From Pseudoduganella rivuli (GTDB taxonomy: Bacteria > Pseudomonadota > Gammaproteobacteria > Burkholderiales > Burkholderiaceae_D), in assembly GCF_009674485.1 (NCBI RefSeq), contig NZ_WKJJ01000001.1:1-64000 (forward strand): 64,000 nt of DNA, read 5' to 3'. The translations under genes and the position numbers were made by a program. The notes under the pieces were generated by a model. That model worked only from the letters and a program-made list of their open reading frames with translations. It was not told the DNA's origin and did no database searches. Within the stretch, counting starts at the first letter, position 1; every line of letters starts with the position of its first letter. This document shows positions 42,649 to 50,900 of the stretch, one piece after another.

Positions 42649-44858
42649 CAGGCTTGCTCCTGCATGTCGATGCCCTGTTCACCCAGCAAGGAGCACAGTT
42701 GCGGATAGGCGTGCTGCTGCAGCATGGCTTCGATGCCGGCCACCACGTCATCCAGTTCTTCCGGCAGCGGCGCCAGCAAATCGCGCACGTGCTGCAAATT
42801 CAATTGCAGCACGGCTTCGCGCAGCGCCTGCCGGACGGAGGGCTGCAGGCGGGCCAATTGCTGCGCCGACAGGCCGGCCGCCGGTCCGGGCTGCGGCATC
42901 GCGCTGTCGGCCGGCGCGGCCGAGGGCAAAACCAGCTGGCCGGAATGTACGCCTTCGGCCGTGACGGAAAAACGGAACGTGGCGCCCTGTCCCGGCGCCG
43001 ACTGCACGGCCAGGGTGCCCCCCATCAATTGCACGAATTCGCGTGAAATCGCCAGCCCCAGTCCCGTTCCCTCGACCGCGCCGCCGTGGCCCGCCTGGAC
43101 AAAGGGTTCAAAGATACGCTGCTGGTCGGCCGGCGCGATGCCGGGGCCCGTGTCGCTGACGGCAAACGACAGCAGCCACCCGCCCGCATCGTCGCGCGCG
43201 GCGCGCGCTTCCAGCCTGACGCTGCCTGCCCGCGTGAACTTCACGGCGTTCGACATCAGGTTCAGCAACACCTGGCGCAGCTTGGTGCCGTCGACCCGCA
43301 CCCGCGGCGGCAATCCAACGCTGTCGAGGATCAGTTTCAGGCCCGCCTGCGACGCCCGCACGCTGACCATGTCCGCCACGTCCTGCACCATTTCCGGCAA
43401 CAGCAAGACATCGGCCTGCAATTGCGCGCGGCCCGCTTCGATGCGGGACAGTTCCAGGATATCGTTGATCAGCACCAGCAAATGCTGGCCGGAGCCATGG
43501 ATGATGGACAGGTTGCGGCGATCTTCCGGCAGCGTATGGGGGGCGTCGGCCAGCAGCCGCGAAAAGCCGATCACCGAATGCAGCGGCGTGCGCAATTCGT
43601 GGCTCATGTTGGCCAAAAACACACTCTTGGCCTGGTTGGCCGCTTGCGCCTGCGCCACCGCGACGGACAGCGCCCGGGTGCGCTCGCCCACCAGTTCTTC
43701 CAGGTGATGGCGGTGCCGCTCCAGCTCCTGCTGCGCCAGTTTATGGGCCGTGATGTCGTAATTGACGCCCACCATGCGCAGCGGGCGGCCGTCCGGCGCG
43801 CGCAGCACCAGCGAATCGGTCTGGATGTGGCGCACCGAGCCGTCCGGCCACACGATGCGGAACTGGTGCGCGGTTTCGATGCTGCTGCCGTCGAGCACGC
43901 GGCGCAATTGCGCTTCGCTGTCGGCCACGTCTTCCGGATGCAGCATGTCGCGCCACAGCTGCACCGGCGAGTCCACTTCATCGCGCCGCGCGCCATACAG
44001 GCGGTACATCTGGTCGTCCCAGTCGGCCACGCCGCTTTCCACGTTCCAGTCCCAGATCCCGATACCGGCCGCGCGGGTGGCGATTTGCAGCCGCTGCTCG
44101 CTGGCGTGCATGGCTTCATAGCGGTGCTGTAACAGCCCCACCATTTGCCGGATCGCCCCGTATAAGCCCTTCAATTCGCCGAAATACCACGCGCGCGGCA
44201 TGGTGGCGTCGGCATTGAGCCCCGCTTGCACCAGCACCGCGTAGCGGCCGATGGCGCGCACAGGTTTCAGCATCACGTGCCACAGCAGCAGGTACAGCCC
44301 GCCCACCAGCGCCACGTCCAGGCCCACGATCATGCCGGCGATGGCGACGCTGCGCTGGCGCAGTTCCGCCAGCAGCGGCGCGGGCGACGCGTACAGCGTG
44401 ATGGCGCCGATACTTTGCCCTTCCACCATCATGTCACGCTTTTCCACCAGCAAATCCGGGTCTTGCGGCGCCACCAGGCTGGACACCAGTTGACCCGCTT
44501 CGTTGCGCTGCAGGATATAGGGGTGATGGGCGCCTGCCGGGGCCACCATGCTGGCGTGCAGCCCCCGGTTGCTCAAGCCGCTTTTCATGATGGTGATAAT
44601 TTGCGCTTCGTCGAAGTTCCAAACAGGCAACGCCACGGCGGCAGCCAGTTCGTCGGCGCTGGTGGCCAGGCCGTGGCGCAACTGGTCCCAGCGCTGTTCT
44701 TTTTCACTGAGGTAGAAATAGCAGGCAAAGGCGGCCAGCACGGCCGTCACCACGGCGGTCAGCGCCACGCTGACCAGCAATGCAATCGACACTTCGCCGC
44801 GCGCGCGTGCGCGGCGCACGGCTGCCACGCCGGATGCCTGCTGTGTCGCTGTTGCCAT
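42648..44858 (-). CDS. Membrane sensor histidine kinase with PAS domain
   Basis: The 736-residue protein has a transmembrane helix near 27-50, a periplasmic domain, a second helix near 172-196, a HAMP-like linker and a PAS/PAC domain (about 260-380, ending DITAHKLAQQELERH). HisKA follows with the phospho-His in NMSHELRTPLHS, and HATPase_c (DTGPGIAPADQQRIF, GTGLGLAIS). The C-terminal about 90 residues (LARLQPSVRQALREAV onward) are helical and of unknown role. It is the first gene of a TGATG-coupled pair. Its input signal is unknown. Confidence 0.94.
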   Translation of the reverse strand: MATATQQASGVAAVRRARARGEVSIALLVSVALTAVVTAVLAAFACYFYLSEKEQRWDQLRHGLATSADELAAAVALPVWNFDEAQIITIMKSGLSNRGLHASMVAPAGAHHPYILQRNEAGQLVSSLVAPQDPDLLVEKRDMMVEGQSIGAITLYASPAPLLAELRQRSVAIAGMIVGLDVALVGGLYLLLWHVMLKPVRAIGRYAVLVQAGLNADATMPRAWYFGELKGLYGAIRQMVGLLQHRYEAMHASEQRLQIATRAAGIGIWDWNVESGVADWDDQMYRLYGARRDEVDSPVQLWRDMLHPEDVADSEAQLRRVLDGSSIETAHQFRIVWPDGSVRHIQTDSLVLRAPDGRPLRMVGVNYDITAHKLAQQELERHRHHLEELVGERTRALSVAVAQAQAANQAKSVFLANMSHELRTPLHSVIGFSRLLADAPHTLPEDRRNLSIIHGSGQHLLVLINDILELSRIEAGRAQLQADVLLLPEMVQDVADMVSVRASQAGLKLILDSVGLPPRVRVDGTKLRQVLLNLMSNAVKFTRAGSVRLEARAARDDAGGWLLSFAVSDTGPGIAPADQQRIFEPFVQAGHGGAVEGTGLGLAISREFVQLMGGTLAVQSAPGQGATFRFSVTAEGVHSGQLVLPSAAPADSAMPQPGPAAGLSAQQLARLQPSVRQALREAVLQLNLQHVRDLLAPLPEELDDVVAGIEAMLQQHAYPQLCSLLGEQGIDMQEQA

Positions 44859-44951
44859 TTTTCATGCCGTATTGGTCAGCCCGTAACAAATGATAAGTTC
44901 AACCGCCAGGCAAGTCCAACCTTTCCACCCCGGCCCAATCCTTTGTCGCAC

Positions 44952-46598
44952 TCACGCCACCTCGGATTCCCGCACTGCGCGCGCCAGCAGCAGCGGCTCG
45001 GCACGGCTGTCCCTGACAACCCGCAGCGATGGCGCTCCGGGAGGCGTTTCCGCATGTTGCGCCAGGCGGAACACGCTGACGGCCTGTTCCAGCTCCCGCG
45101 CCTGGTCTTGCAGCGCTTCCGCGGCAGCCGATGCCTGTTCCACCAGCGCCGCGTTTTGCTGGGTCACGGTGTCCATTTCCGCCACGGCCTGGTTGATCTG
45201 GTCCAGGCCCCGGCTCTGTTCTTCACTGGCCGTGAGGATTTCCGACATGATGCGGGTGACCCGTTCCACGCTGCCCACCACCTCGCCCATGGTGGCGCCC
45301 GCTTCGTTGACGAGGCGGCTGCCTTCGCCCACCTGGGCCACGGAATCGCCGATCAAGGTCTTGATTTCCCGCGCGGCGGCAGCCGAACGCTGCGCCAGGT
45401 TGCGCACTTCCGACGCCACCACGGCAAAACCCCGGCCCTGTTCGCCGGCGCGGGCCGCTTCCACAGCCGCGTTCAGCGCCAGGATATTGGTCTGGAACGC
45501 AATGCCGTCGATGACGCCGATGATGTCGGCAATCTTGCCGGACGACGCATTGATGGCGCCCATCGTGGCCACCACTTGCGCCACCACCTGCCCGCCCCGC
45601 ACCGCCACGGCCGAGGCTTCGTGCGCCAGCCGGTCCGCCTGGCGGGCGTTGGCGGTATTGTTTTGTACCGCGCCATTCAACTGTTCCATCGAACTGGCGG
45701 TCTGCTGCAGGCTCGATGCCTGGCTCTCCGTGCGAGCCGATAAATCGCTGTTGCCGGTCGCGATTTCACCCGACGCCATGGCAATGGTTTCCGTACCCGA
45801 GCGCACCTGCGTCACGATGCCCGCCAGACTACGGCTCATGCGCTCCAGCGCCCGCGTCAACTGGCCCATTTCATCGTTGGCGCGCACGTCGATGCGCTGC
45901 GACAAATCGCCCTCGGCCACGGCTTCCGCCACGCCGATGGCTTCCTTCAACGGCTGCAGGATGGCGCGCAGCAGCCACCAGCCCATGACCACGCCCACCA
46001 CCAGGCCCACGAGTACGGAAGCAATGGAAATCAGGCGGAACACGGCGTAATGCGCCTGCGACGCGTCATATTCCTGGCGTCCCACATCCAGTTGCAATTG
46101 CACCAGTTTTTCCACCGAGGCCAGCGCCTGCGCCATCGACGGATCCAGCACCGCGTGCACCAGCGCCGCGGCTTTCTCCTTGTCGCCGGCCGCCAGCGCA
46201 TCCACCATGGGCTGCATCGCCTTTTGTCGCATGGAAATTATGTGCGCACCAAAGGTATCCGCCAGCTGTTTTTCTTCCGGGGTCAGGTAAGTCTGCATGT
46301 ATCCGTCCCACGTGCGGTCGACCTCAGTACGGCGGGCCAGTACGTCGGCCAGCAATTGCTGCACGGCGGGACCAGGGTCCATGTCCACGGCGTTGCCCAG
46401 GTCCAGCTGGTTGCGCTGCAGGGCGCCGCTAATCTTGTGCAGCATGCCCATCGCCACCAGGCGGTCGTCATACACGGTTTGCAGCGAGGCGTTTGTCTGC
46501 GACAGGCTGTTCATGCCGGCCAGCCCGATTGCGGTCAACAGCAGCGACAGGAACGCCATGGCGGCGATCAGCCGCGCTTTGATGGTCAGGTTTTTCAT
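44952..46598 (-). CDS. Methyl-accepting chemotaxis protein
   Basis: The 548-residue chemoreceptor has a transmembrane helix at about 8-30, a periplasmic four-helix-bundle-like domain, a second helix near 190-212, HAMP (about 213-265) and a long cytoplasmic signalling coiled coil. The conserved hairpin tip ([23 protein letters not shown]) is near 390-415. There is no C-terminal CheR-binding pentapeptide. No che or fla genes are near, so it must work with a signalling array encoded elsewhere. It is 9 bases downstream of a single-domain response regulator gene. Confidence 0.95.
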   Translation of the reverse strand: MKNLTIKARLIAAMAFLSLLLTAIGLAGMNSLSQTNASLQTVYDDRLVAMGMLHKISGALQRNQLDLGNAVDMDPGPAVQQLLADVLARRTEVDRTWDGYMQTYLTPEEKQLADTFGAHIISMRQKAMQPMVDALAAGDKEKAAALVHAVLDPSMAQALASVEKLVQLQLDVGRQEYDASQAHYAVFRLISIASVLVGLVVGVVMGWWLLRAILQPLKEAIGVAEAVAEGDLSQRIDVRANDEMGQLTRALERMSRSLAGIVTQVRSGTETIAMASGEIATGNSDLSARTESQASSLQQTASSMEQLNGAVQNNTANARQADRLAHEASAVAVRGGQVVAQVVATMGAINASSGKIADIIGVIDGIAFQTNILALNAAVEAARAGEQGRGFAVVASEVRNLAQRSAAAAREIKTLIGDSVAQVGEGSRLVNEAGATMGEVVGSVERVTRIMSEILTASEEQSRGLDQINQAVAEMDTVTQQNAALVEQASAAAEALQDQARELEQAVSVFRLAQHAETPPGAPSLRVVRDSRAEPLLLARAVRESEVA

Positions 46599-46607
46599 GT
46601 GCTTTTC

Positions 46608-46979
46608 CTAATGGTGAACGGCTTGATCCAACGCGCGCAGCAAGTCCCTGGAATCGAACGGCTTGCGCAGGTAAGCCAGGCAGCCAAGACGCTGGGCCGC
46701 GGCTTCATAGCGGTCTTCGGCCTGGCTGGTCACGAACACGATCGGCGGGGCATCACCGGCCCCCACCAGCATTTGCTGCAATTCGATGCCGGACAGGCCG
46801 CCCAGGTCGATATCGAGGACCAGGCAGGCCACATCCATTTTTTCAGTGCGCTGCAGGTACAGTTCGGCCGATGCATACAATTGCGTCATGTAACCGGAGG
46901 CCCGTAACAGCCGCCCCAGCGCCTTCAGCATGGCTTGATCGTTTTCCACGACTGCGACGACGGTTTTTGCTGTATCCAT
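46608..46979 (-). CDS. Single-domain response regulator
   Basis: The 123-residue protein is a lone receiver. Its acidic pocket has Glu12 and Asp14, the phospho-acceptor is Asp56 (LVLDIDLGG), the switch Thr/Ser is in VFVTSQ, and the Lys is in YLRKPF. It has no output domain, so it must act by protein contact or as a phosphate sink. It lies directly upstream of the chemoreceptor gene, suggesting a joint role. In sequence it is nearer to the FixJ-type receiver at 47071 than to the three triplicated receivers in this island. Confidence 0.92.
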   Translation of the reverse strand: MDTAKTVVAVVENDQAMLKALGRLLRASGYMTQLYASAELYLQRTEKMDVACLVLDIDLGGLSGIELQQMLVGAGDAPPIVFVTSQAEDRYEAAAQRLGCLAYLRKPFDSRDLLRALDQAVHH

Positions 46980-47031
46980 GACACCATCCGGACAGGCGCG
47001 CGGCGCCGATGGGATGACTGTAGAGAGGATC

Positions 47032-47063
47032 AGGACACTTGTAACGTGTCCTTTGGTACAAGT
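47032..47063. other. Two overlapping, mutually exclusive inverted repeats
   Basis: AGGACAC-N7-GTGTCCT (47032-47052, perfect) overlaps ACTTGTAAC-N9-GGTACAAGT (47037-47063, 8 of 9 pairs). Only one can form at a time. They lie just past the LuxR-type regulator stop and about 55 bases before the single-domain regulator start on the minus strand. They could be an attenuator-like switch or an operator pair. Confidence 0.45.
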
Positions 47064-47070
47064 TGTTGGA

Positions 47071-47691
47071 TTATTCGGCGCTGGCGGCGGGGCTGGCGAT
47101 CCCGAGGCGGTTCGCCATCTGCACCAGTTCGGCCAGCGAACCGGCGCCCAGCTTTTCCATCAGGCTGTGGCGGTGTGCCTTGACGGTGCGCTCCGTGTTG
47201 CCCAGCTCATAGGCGATCTGCTTGTTCAGCATGCCCTGCACCACCAGCGCGAACACTTCCCGTTCGCGCACCGTCAGCGTATCGGCCCGCTTGCGCAATT
47301 CCAGCAGCGCGCTGTTGTGTACCGCAGCCGATTCATAGCGCTGCATGGCGCGGCCGATGGCGTCCAGCAGTGCATCCTTGCCGATCGGCTTAGGCAAAAA
47401 GTCTTCCGCGCCGGCCTTGATGGCCCGCACGCTCATGGCAATGTCGCCGTTGCCCGTCAAGAACACGATGGGCAGGATGCTTCCCTTGGCACGCAAGTGG
47501 TCCTGCAATTGCAGGCCGGACAAGCCGGGCATGTCGACGTCGAGCAGGATGCAGCCGGCCTCGCTGCCGTTTTCCGCGCGCACGAAGGCATCACCCGATT
47601 CATAGACGGACACCGCATAACCGCAGGCGCCCAGCAGGCGCGCCAGCGCCGTGCGCAGCGCGTCGTCGTCGTCGATGATATGGATTCTCAT
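47071..47691 (-). CDS. FixJ/NarL-type response regulator with LuxR HTH
   Basis: The 206-residue DNA-binding regulator has a receiver with acidic residues Asp7-Asp10 and phospho-acceptor Asp51 (ILLDVDMPG), then a LuxR-type HTH (about 140-200, LTVREREVFALVVQGMLNKQIA, ERTVKAHRHSLMEKL). It is of the FixJ/TodT/TtrR kind. Its ATG overlaps the stop of the receiver-kinase gene by 4 bases (ATGA), so the two form a cognate pair. Its target genes are unknown; the stretch downstream with the inverted repeats is one candidate. Confidence 0.94.
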   Translation of the reverse strand: MRIHIIDDDDALRTALARLLGACGYAVSVYESGDAFVRAENGSEAGCILLDVDMPGLSGLQLQDHLRAKGSILPIVFLTGNGDIAMSVRAIKAGAEDFLPKPIGKDALLDAIGRAMQRYESAAVHNSALLELRKRADTLTVREREVFALVVQGMLNKQIAYELGNTERTVKAHRHSLMEKLGAGSLAELVQMANRLGIASPAASAE

Positions 47692-48881
47692 GGCTGTCCC
47701 GGCAACGCGAAACCCACGGTGGCCCCGCCATCGGCATTGTTGCGGGCCCAGATGCTGCCGCCGTGCGCCTGCACGATGGCGGCCGCAATCGACAGGCCCA
47801 GTCCCATGCCGTGCGGCTTGGTGGTGAAAAACGATTCAAACACGCGTTCATGCCCTTCCGGAAAACCACACCCCTGGTCCGATACCAGCACTTCGGCGGT
47901 ATTGCCGTTGCGCCGGGTCGCCAGGCACACGGCGCGCGCGCCGTCCGCCAGCTGCGCCATCGCATCGAAGGCGTTCAAGACCAGGTTGATCAATACTTGC
48001 TGCAATTGTATGGGATCCGCCGCCACCGGCAATACCTGCGGCGCCAGCTGCATTTCCAGCACGATGCGGCGCATGCGCGCTTCGCCGGACAGCAGGGTGC
48101 ACACCTGGCGCACCACGTCGTTCAAGTCCAGCTTTTGCACGACGGGATCGGATTTCTTCAGCAATTCGCGCATGCGCTGTATCAGGTCGCTGGCGCGGCG
48201 GTCGTCGCGCTGGATATCGGACAGGATTTCCGCCACGTCGTCCAGTTGCGGCGGATTCATTTTCAGGAACAGTTCCGCCGCTTCCGCATTGCTCATGATG
48301 GCCGCCAGCGGCTGGTTCAATTCATGCATCAGCGCCGCGCAATATACGGTGGCGCTGGCGTTGCGGTTCAGGTGGGCGATTTCCGCCAGGCGCTGGCGCG
48401 ATTCCTTTTGCAGGCGGTCGTTGTGGGCCGCCAGTTGCTGCTGCAGGCGGCGGATCTTCAAATGCGACTGCACGCGCGCATTGACTTCTTCGAACTGGAA
48501 CGGTTTCGAAATGAAGTCCACGCCGCCGACCTGGAAACCGCGCAGCTTGTCGTCCGTGTCGCTATGGGCCGACAGGAATATCACGGGCACTTCATCGAGG
48601 CCCGGCATGCGTTTCAGGCGGCTGCACACTTCATAGCCGTCGATGCCCGGCATGCGCACGTCGAGCAGCACCAGTTCCGGCGCCTGCGCCTGCGCGCTCC
48701 ACAGCGCCAGTTCGCCATTCGGCGCTTCACGCACGCGGTAGCCGGCATCGGTCAGCAGGCGCGACAGCAGTTGCAGCGAGGCCGGCGTGTCTTCCACCAC
48801 GAGGATATCGCCACGCACCGGGTCCGCGTGCGCGCCTTGCGCCCCCACCTGCGTTCCCCCCGCCTGCCCCGTCTGGTCCAT
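47688..48881 (-). CDS. Receiver-histidine kinase hybrid, FixL-like core
   Basis: The 397-residue soluble protein has an N-terminal receiver (LVLLDVRMPGIDGYE), a coiled coil near 150-180, then a kinase core with phospho-His in AALMHELNQPLAAIMSN and HATPase_c (CGFPEGHE, GMGLGLSIA). The HELNQPL type of H-box is that of FixL/DctB/TodS-like kinases that pair with FixJ-type regulators, and the coupled downstream gene is exactly that. The ATG at 48881 follows GAGGGGGAAGG. Confidence 0.94.
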   Translation of the reverse strand: MDQTGQAGGTQVGAQGAHADPVRGDILVVEDTPASLQLLSRLLTDAGYRVREAPNGELALWSAQAQAPELVLLDVRMPGIDGYEVCSRLKRMPGLDEVPVIFLSAHSDTDDKLRGFQVGGVDFISKPFQFEEVNARVQSHLKIRRLQQQLAAHNDRLQKESRQRLAEIAHLNRNASATVYCAALMHELNQPLAAIMSNAEAAELFLKMNPPQLDDVAEILSDIQRDDRRASDLIQRMRELLKKSDPVVQKLDLNDVVRQVCTLLSGEARMRRIVLEMQLAPQVLPVAADPIQLQQVLINLVLNAFDAMAQLADGARAVCLATRRNGNTAEVLVSDQGCGFPEGHERVFESFFTTKPHGMGLGLSIAAAIVQAHGGSIWARNNADGGATVGFALPGQP

Positions 48882-48890
48882 CCTTCCCCC

Positions 48891-49154
48891 TCAACTATGC
48901 GGGCCAGTATAGGGTATGCGGAGCGGCACGCGCCATGTTGCTTTGCCTGCCACGGGCAGGTCGTTGCAACATGACAACATCGATGCGCGCTGCACGGTGG
49001 CGCCATACCAGCGCCCGCCCTGCAAGCCGGGGATGCCGCGCCGGTTCAGCGCCGCCGCGATCGCGTTGAAGGAAATACCGGCCGCCCGCAGCGCATCGAT
49101 CTCGATGCGCACGGCGTCATCCAGCGCGGACAGGGTTTGCAGCACATGTTTCAT
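48891..49154 (-). CDS. Small protein resembling a resolvase 'recombinase' DNA-binding segment
   Basis: The 87-residue protein has IDALRAAGISFNAIAAALNRRGIPGLQGGRWYGATVQR (split over residues 19-57). This is the pattern found after the catalytic domain in serine recombinases, where a helix-turn-helix-like unit reads RGIP-x-P/Q-GG-x-W-x-x-x-x-V. No catalytic domain is present. It may be a free-standing DNA-binding protein or a relic of an integrase. The tail (about 58-87) carries two adjacent cysteines. There is no strong ribosome-binding site. It lies 9 bases upstream of the receiver-kinase gene, and its promoter region is shared with the divergent AraC gene. Confidence 0.6.
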   Translation of the reverse strand: MKHVLQTLSALDDAVRIEIDALRAAGISFNAIAAALNRRGIPGLQGGRWYGATVQRASMLSCCNDLPVAGKATWRVPLRIPYTGPHS

Positions 49155-49215
49155 GGTTCAGACTTTCTGTAGCAGGAAGCAACCCCATTGTCCCCCTGCG
49201 CACAGCACATACCCT

Positions 49216-49251
49216 TGTCATTTCCTGACACTTCCCTGTCATTTCCGGACA
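49216..49251 (+). promoter_or_regulatory. Tandem direct-repeat operator ahead of the AraC gene
   Basis: TGTCATTTCCTGACA (49216-49230) and TGTCATTTCCGGACA (49237-49251) match in 14 of 15 bases and start 21 bases apart, two helical turns. Each is also near-palindromic (TGTCA-N5-TGACA). The second ends 9 bases before the AraC start codon. AraC-type proteins bind tandem direct repeats. Confidence 0.7.
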
Positions 49252-49260
49252 GGAATGTCT

Positions 49261-50367
49261 ATGATGAAAGTCCAAATCAAGACCAAAAATAACGATAAGC
49301 AGGATGGGGAAACTTTGAAACCTGATGAATTATTCATTCCGGCGCGCTACTACGCGGCGCTGTTCGACCACCTCGAAAGCCAGGGCATTCCCTGCCGCGA
49401 TGCGCTCAGCGCAGCCCAGATCCGCACCCTGAATGATCCGCAAGCGCGACTGACCGTGACGCAGGCGGAAACCCTGATGATCGAAGCGGCGCGCCTGACG
49501 GGGCGGCGCGACCTGGGCTTCGAGATGGGCCGCCTGATCAAGCTCAATTCCCACGACATCCTCGGCTACGCCATCATCAGCTGTCCCACCATGGACCACG
49601 TGCTGCGGCTGGCGTCGCGCTATTACAAGCTGATGACGCCGTTGTTTGCCATGCGCTATTCGCGCCATCCGACCCACGCGGAAGTCACGTTCCGTCCCGT
49701 GCAGGGCATGCCGCAATCCGTCTACGAAACGTACATGGAAGTGTTGCCGGTGGCATTTCATTGCCAGTTGCAGGCGGTCACGCAAGGCCGCCAGCCGACC
49801 TATGACATTTACCTGACCACGGCGGCGCCGCCGCACGCCCTGCGCTACCGGGAATTGCGCAACGTGCGCATCCACTTCGGCGTGGCCGAGCAGCCGGGCA
49901 TGCGCGTGATGCTCGATACGTCCGAGCTCGACGTGCCGCTCGCCATGACGGACCTGCGGGTGCTGCAACAGGCCGAAGCGCGCTGCAAGCAGATGCTGCA
50001 GCACATGGACCAGCAGGGCAACTGGTGCGACTGGGTCTCCATGATGTTGCGCGAAGCGGAAGATGCGCAGCCGACATTGGAGGAACTGGCCGGCATTTTG
50101 AACGTGTCGTCGCGCACGCTGGACCGCCACCTGGCCAAGGGCGGCGTCAGCTTCCGCGAGCTGTCGCTGCGCATCCGCAATGAACGGGCGTGCGAATTGC
50201 TGGCGAGCGGCAAATACCCCGTGTCGCAAATCGCCTACCGGCTGGGCTACACGGACATTGCCAACTTTTCACGCTCGTTCCGCAAGCTCAACGGCGTCAG
50301 CCCCACCGCGTGGGTGGAACAGCATCAGGCCTTCTCGCCGTCGGCGGAGAGCGCGCCGCCCGGTTGA
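49261..50367 (+). CDS. AraC-family transcriptional regulator
   Basis: The 368-residue protein has the N-terminal AraC ligand-binding type domain of the OruR/ArgR-like group (about residues 20-210). A C-terminal double HTH (about 265-355) follows with AQPTLEELAGILNVSSRTLDRHL and the AraC signature YPVSQIAYRLGYTDIANFSRSFRKLNGVSP, split across residues 320-350. I start at the ATG at 49261, because AGGA is 6 bases ahead; ATG codons at 49255 and 49264 are alternatives. It overlaps the 3' end of the convergent acetyltransferase gene by 43 bases. Tandem repeats just upstream suggest autoregulation. Confidence 0.92.
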   Translation: MMKVQIKTKNNDKQDGETLKPDELFIPARYYAALFDHLESQGIPCRDALSAAQIRTLNDPQARLTVTQAETLMIEAARLTGRRDLGFEMGRLIKLNSHDILGYAIISCPTMDHVLRLASRYYKLMTPLFAMRYSRHPTHAEVTFRPVQGMPQSVYETYMEVLPVAFHCQLQAVTQGRQPTYDIYLTTAAPPHALRYRELRNVRIHFGVAEQPGMRVMLDTSELDVPLAMTDLRVLQQAEARCKQMLQHMDQQGNWCDWVSMMLREAEDAQPTLEELAGILNVSSRTLDRHLAKGGVSFRELSLRIRNERACELLASGKYPVSQIAYRLGYTDIANFSRSFRKLNGVSPTAWVEQHQAFSPSAESAPPG

Positions 50368-50900
50368 ATCGTCCGCAGCACCTTGCATGGATTGCCGGCC
50401 GCCAGGCTGTTGGGGGGAATATCGCGGTTCACCACGCTGCCGGCGCCGATGGTGCAATTGTCGCCGATGGTGACGCCGCCCAGGATCGTCACGTTGGCGC
50501 CGATCCACACGCTGTTGCCGATCGTGATCGGGTGTTCGACAAACACGCCCGCATTGCGCGCCACCGGGTCGACCGGGTGGCCCGCGGCGGATATCACGGT
50601 ATTCGGGCCGATCATCACGTGGTCGCCCAAGGTCACCGGGGCGCAATCGAGGATCACCACATTGTGGTTGGCAAAGCAGTGGCGGCCCAGCGTGATGTTG
50701 GTGCCGACGTCGCAGTAAAACGGCGCTTCGAAGTGCGCATCCGTGGGCTTGCCGAGGATTTGCGCCAGGATGCGCAAGCGCTCATCCTGCTCATCGGCGC
50801 GGTTGTAGGCCGCGCACAGTTGCTTGACGCGGCGGCGCTTGTCGGCGCCCGGCCAGGCGGACGGGCCTTGCCCGGCATGCAGGTCAAATGTATTCGGCAT
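50325..50900 (-). CDS. Sugar O-acetyltransferase (NodL/LacA/Maa type)
   Basis: The 191-residue protein has the maltose-acetyltransferase-like N-terminus (about 20-70) and a left-handed beta-helix of hexapeptide repeats (ITLGRHCFANHNVVI, VTLGDHVMIGPN, ITIGNSVWIGANVTI, VTIGDNCTIGAGSVV). The catalytic His is in SAAGHPVD. It should acetylate a hydroxyl of a sugar or related acceptor with acetyl-CoA. Its start overlaps the end of the SulP gene by 17 bases, so the two are co-transcribed; GAGGGCG precedes the ATG. Confidence 0.93.
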   Translation of the reverse strand: MPNTFDLHAGQGPSAWPGADKRRRVKQLCAAYNRADEQDERLRILAQILGKPTDAHFEAPFYCDVGTNITLGRHCFANHNVVILDCAPVTLGDHVMIGPNTVISAAGHPVDPVARNAGVFVEHPITIGNSVWIGANVTILGGVTIGDNCTIGAGSVVNRDIPPNSLAAGNPCKVLRTIQPGGALSADGEKA

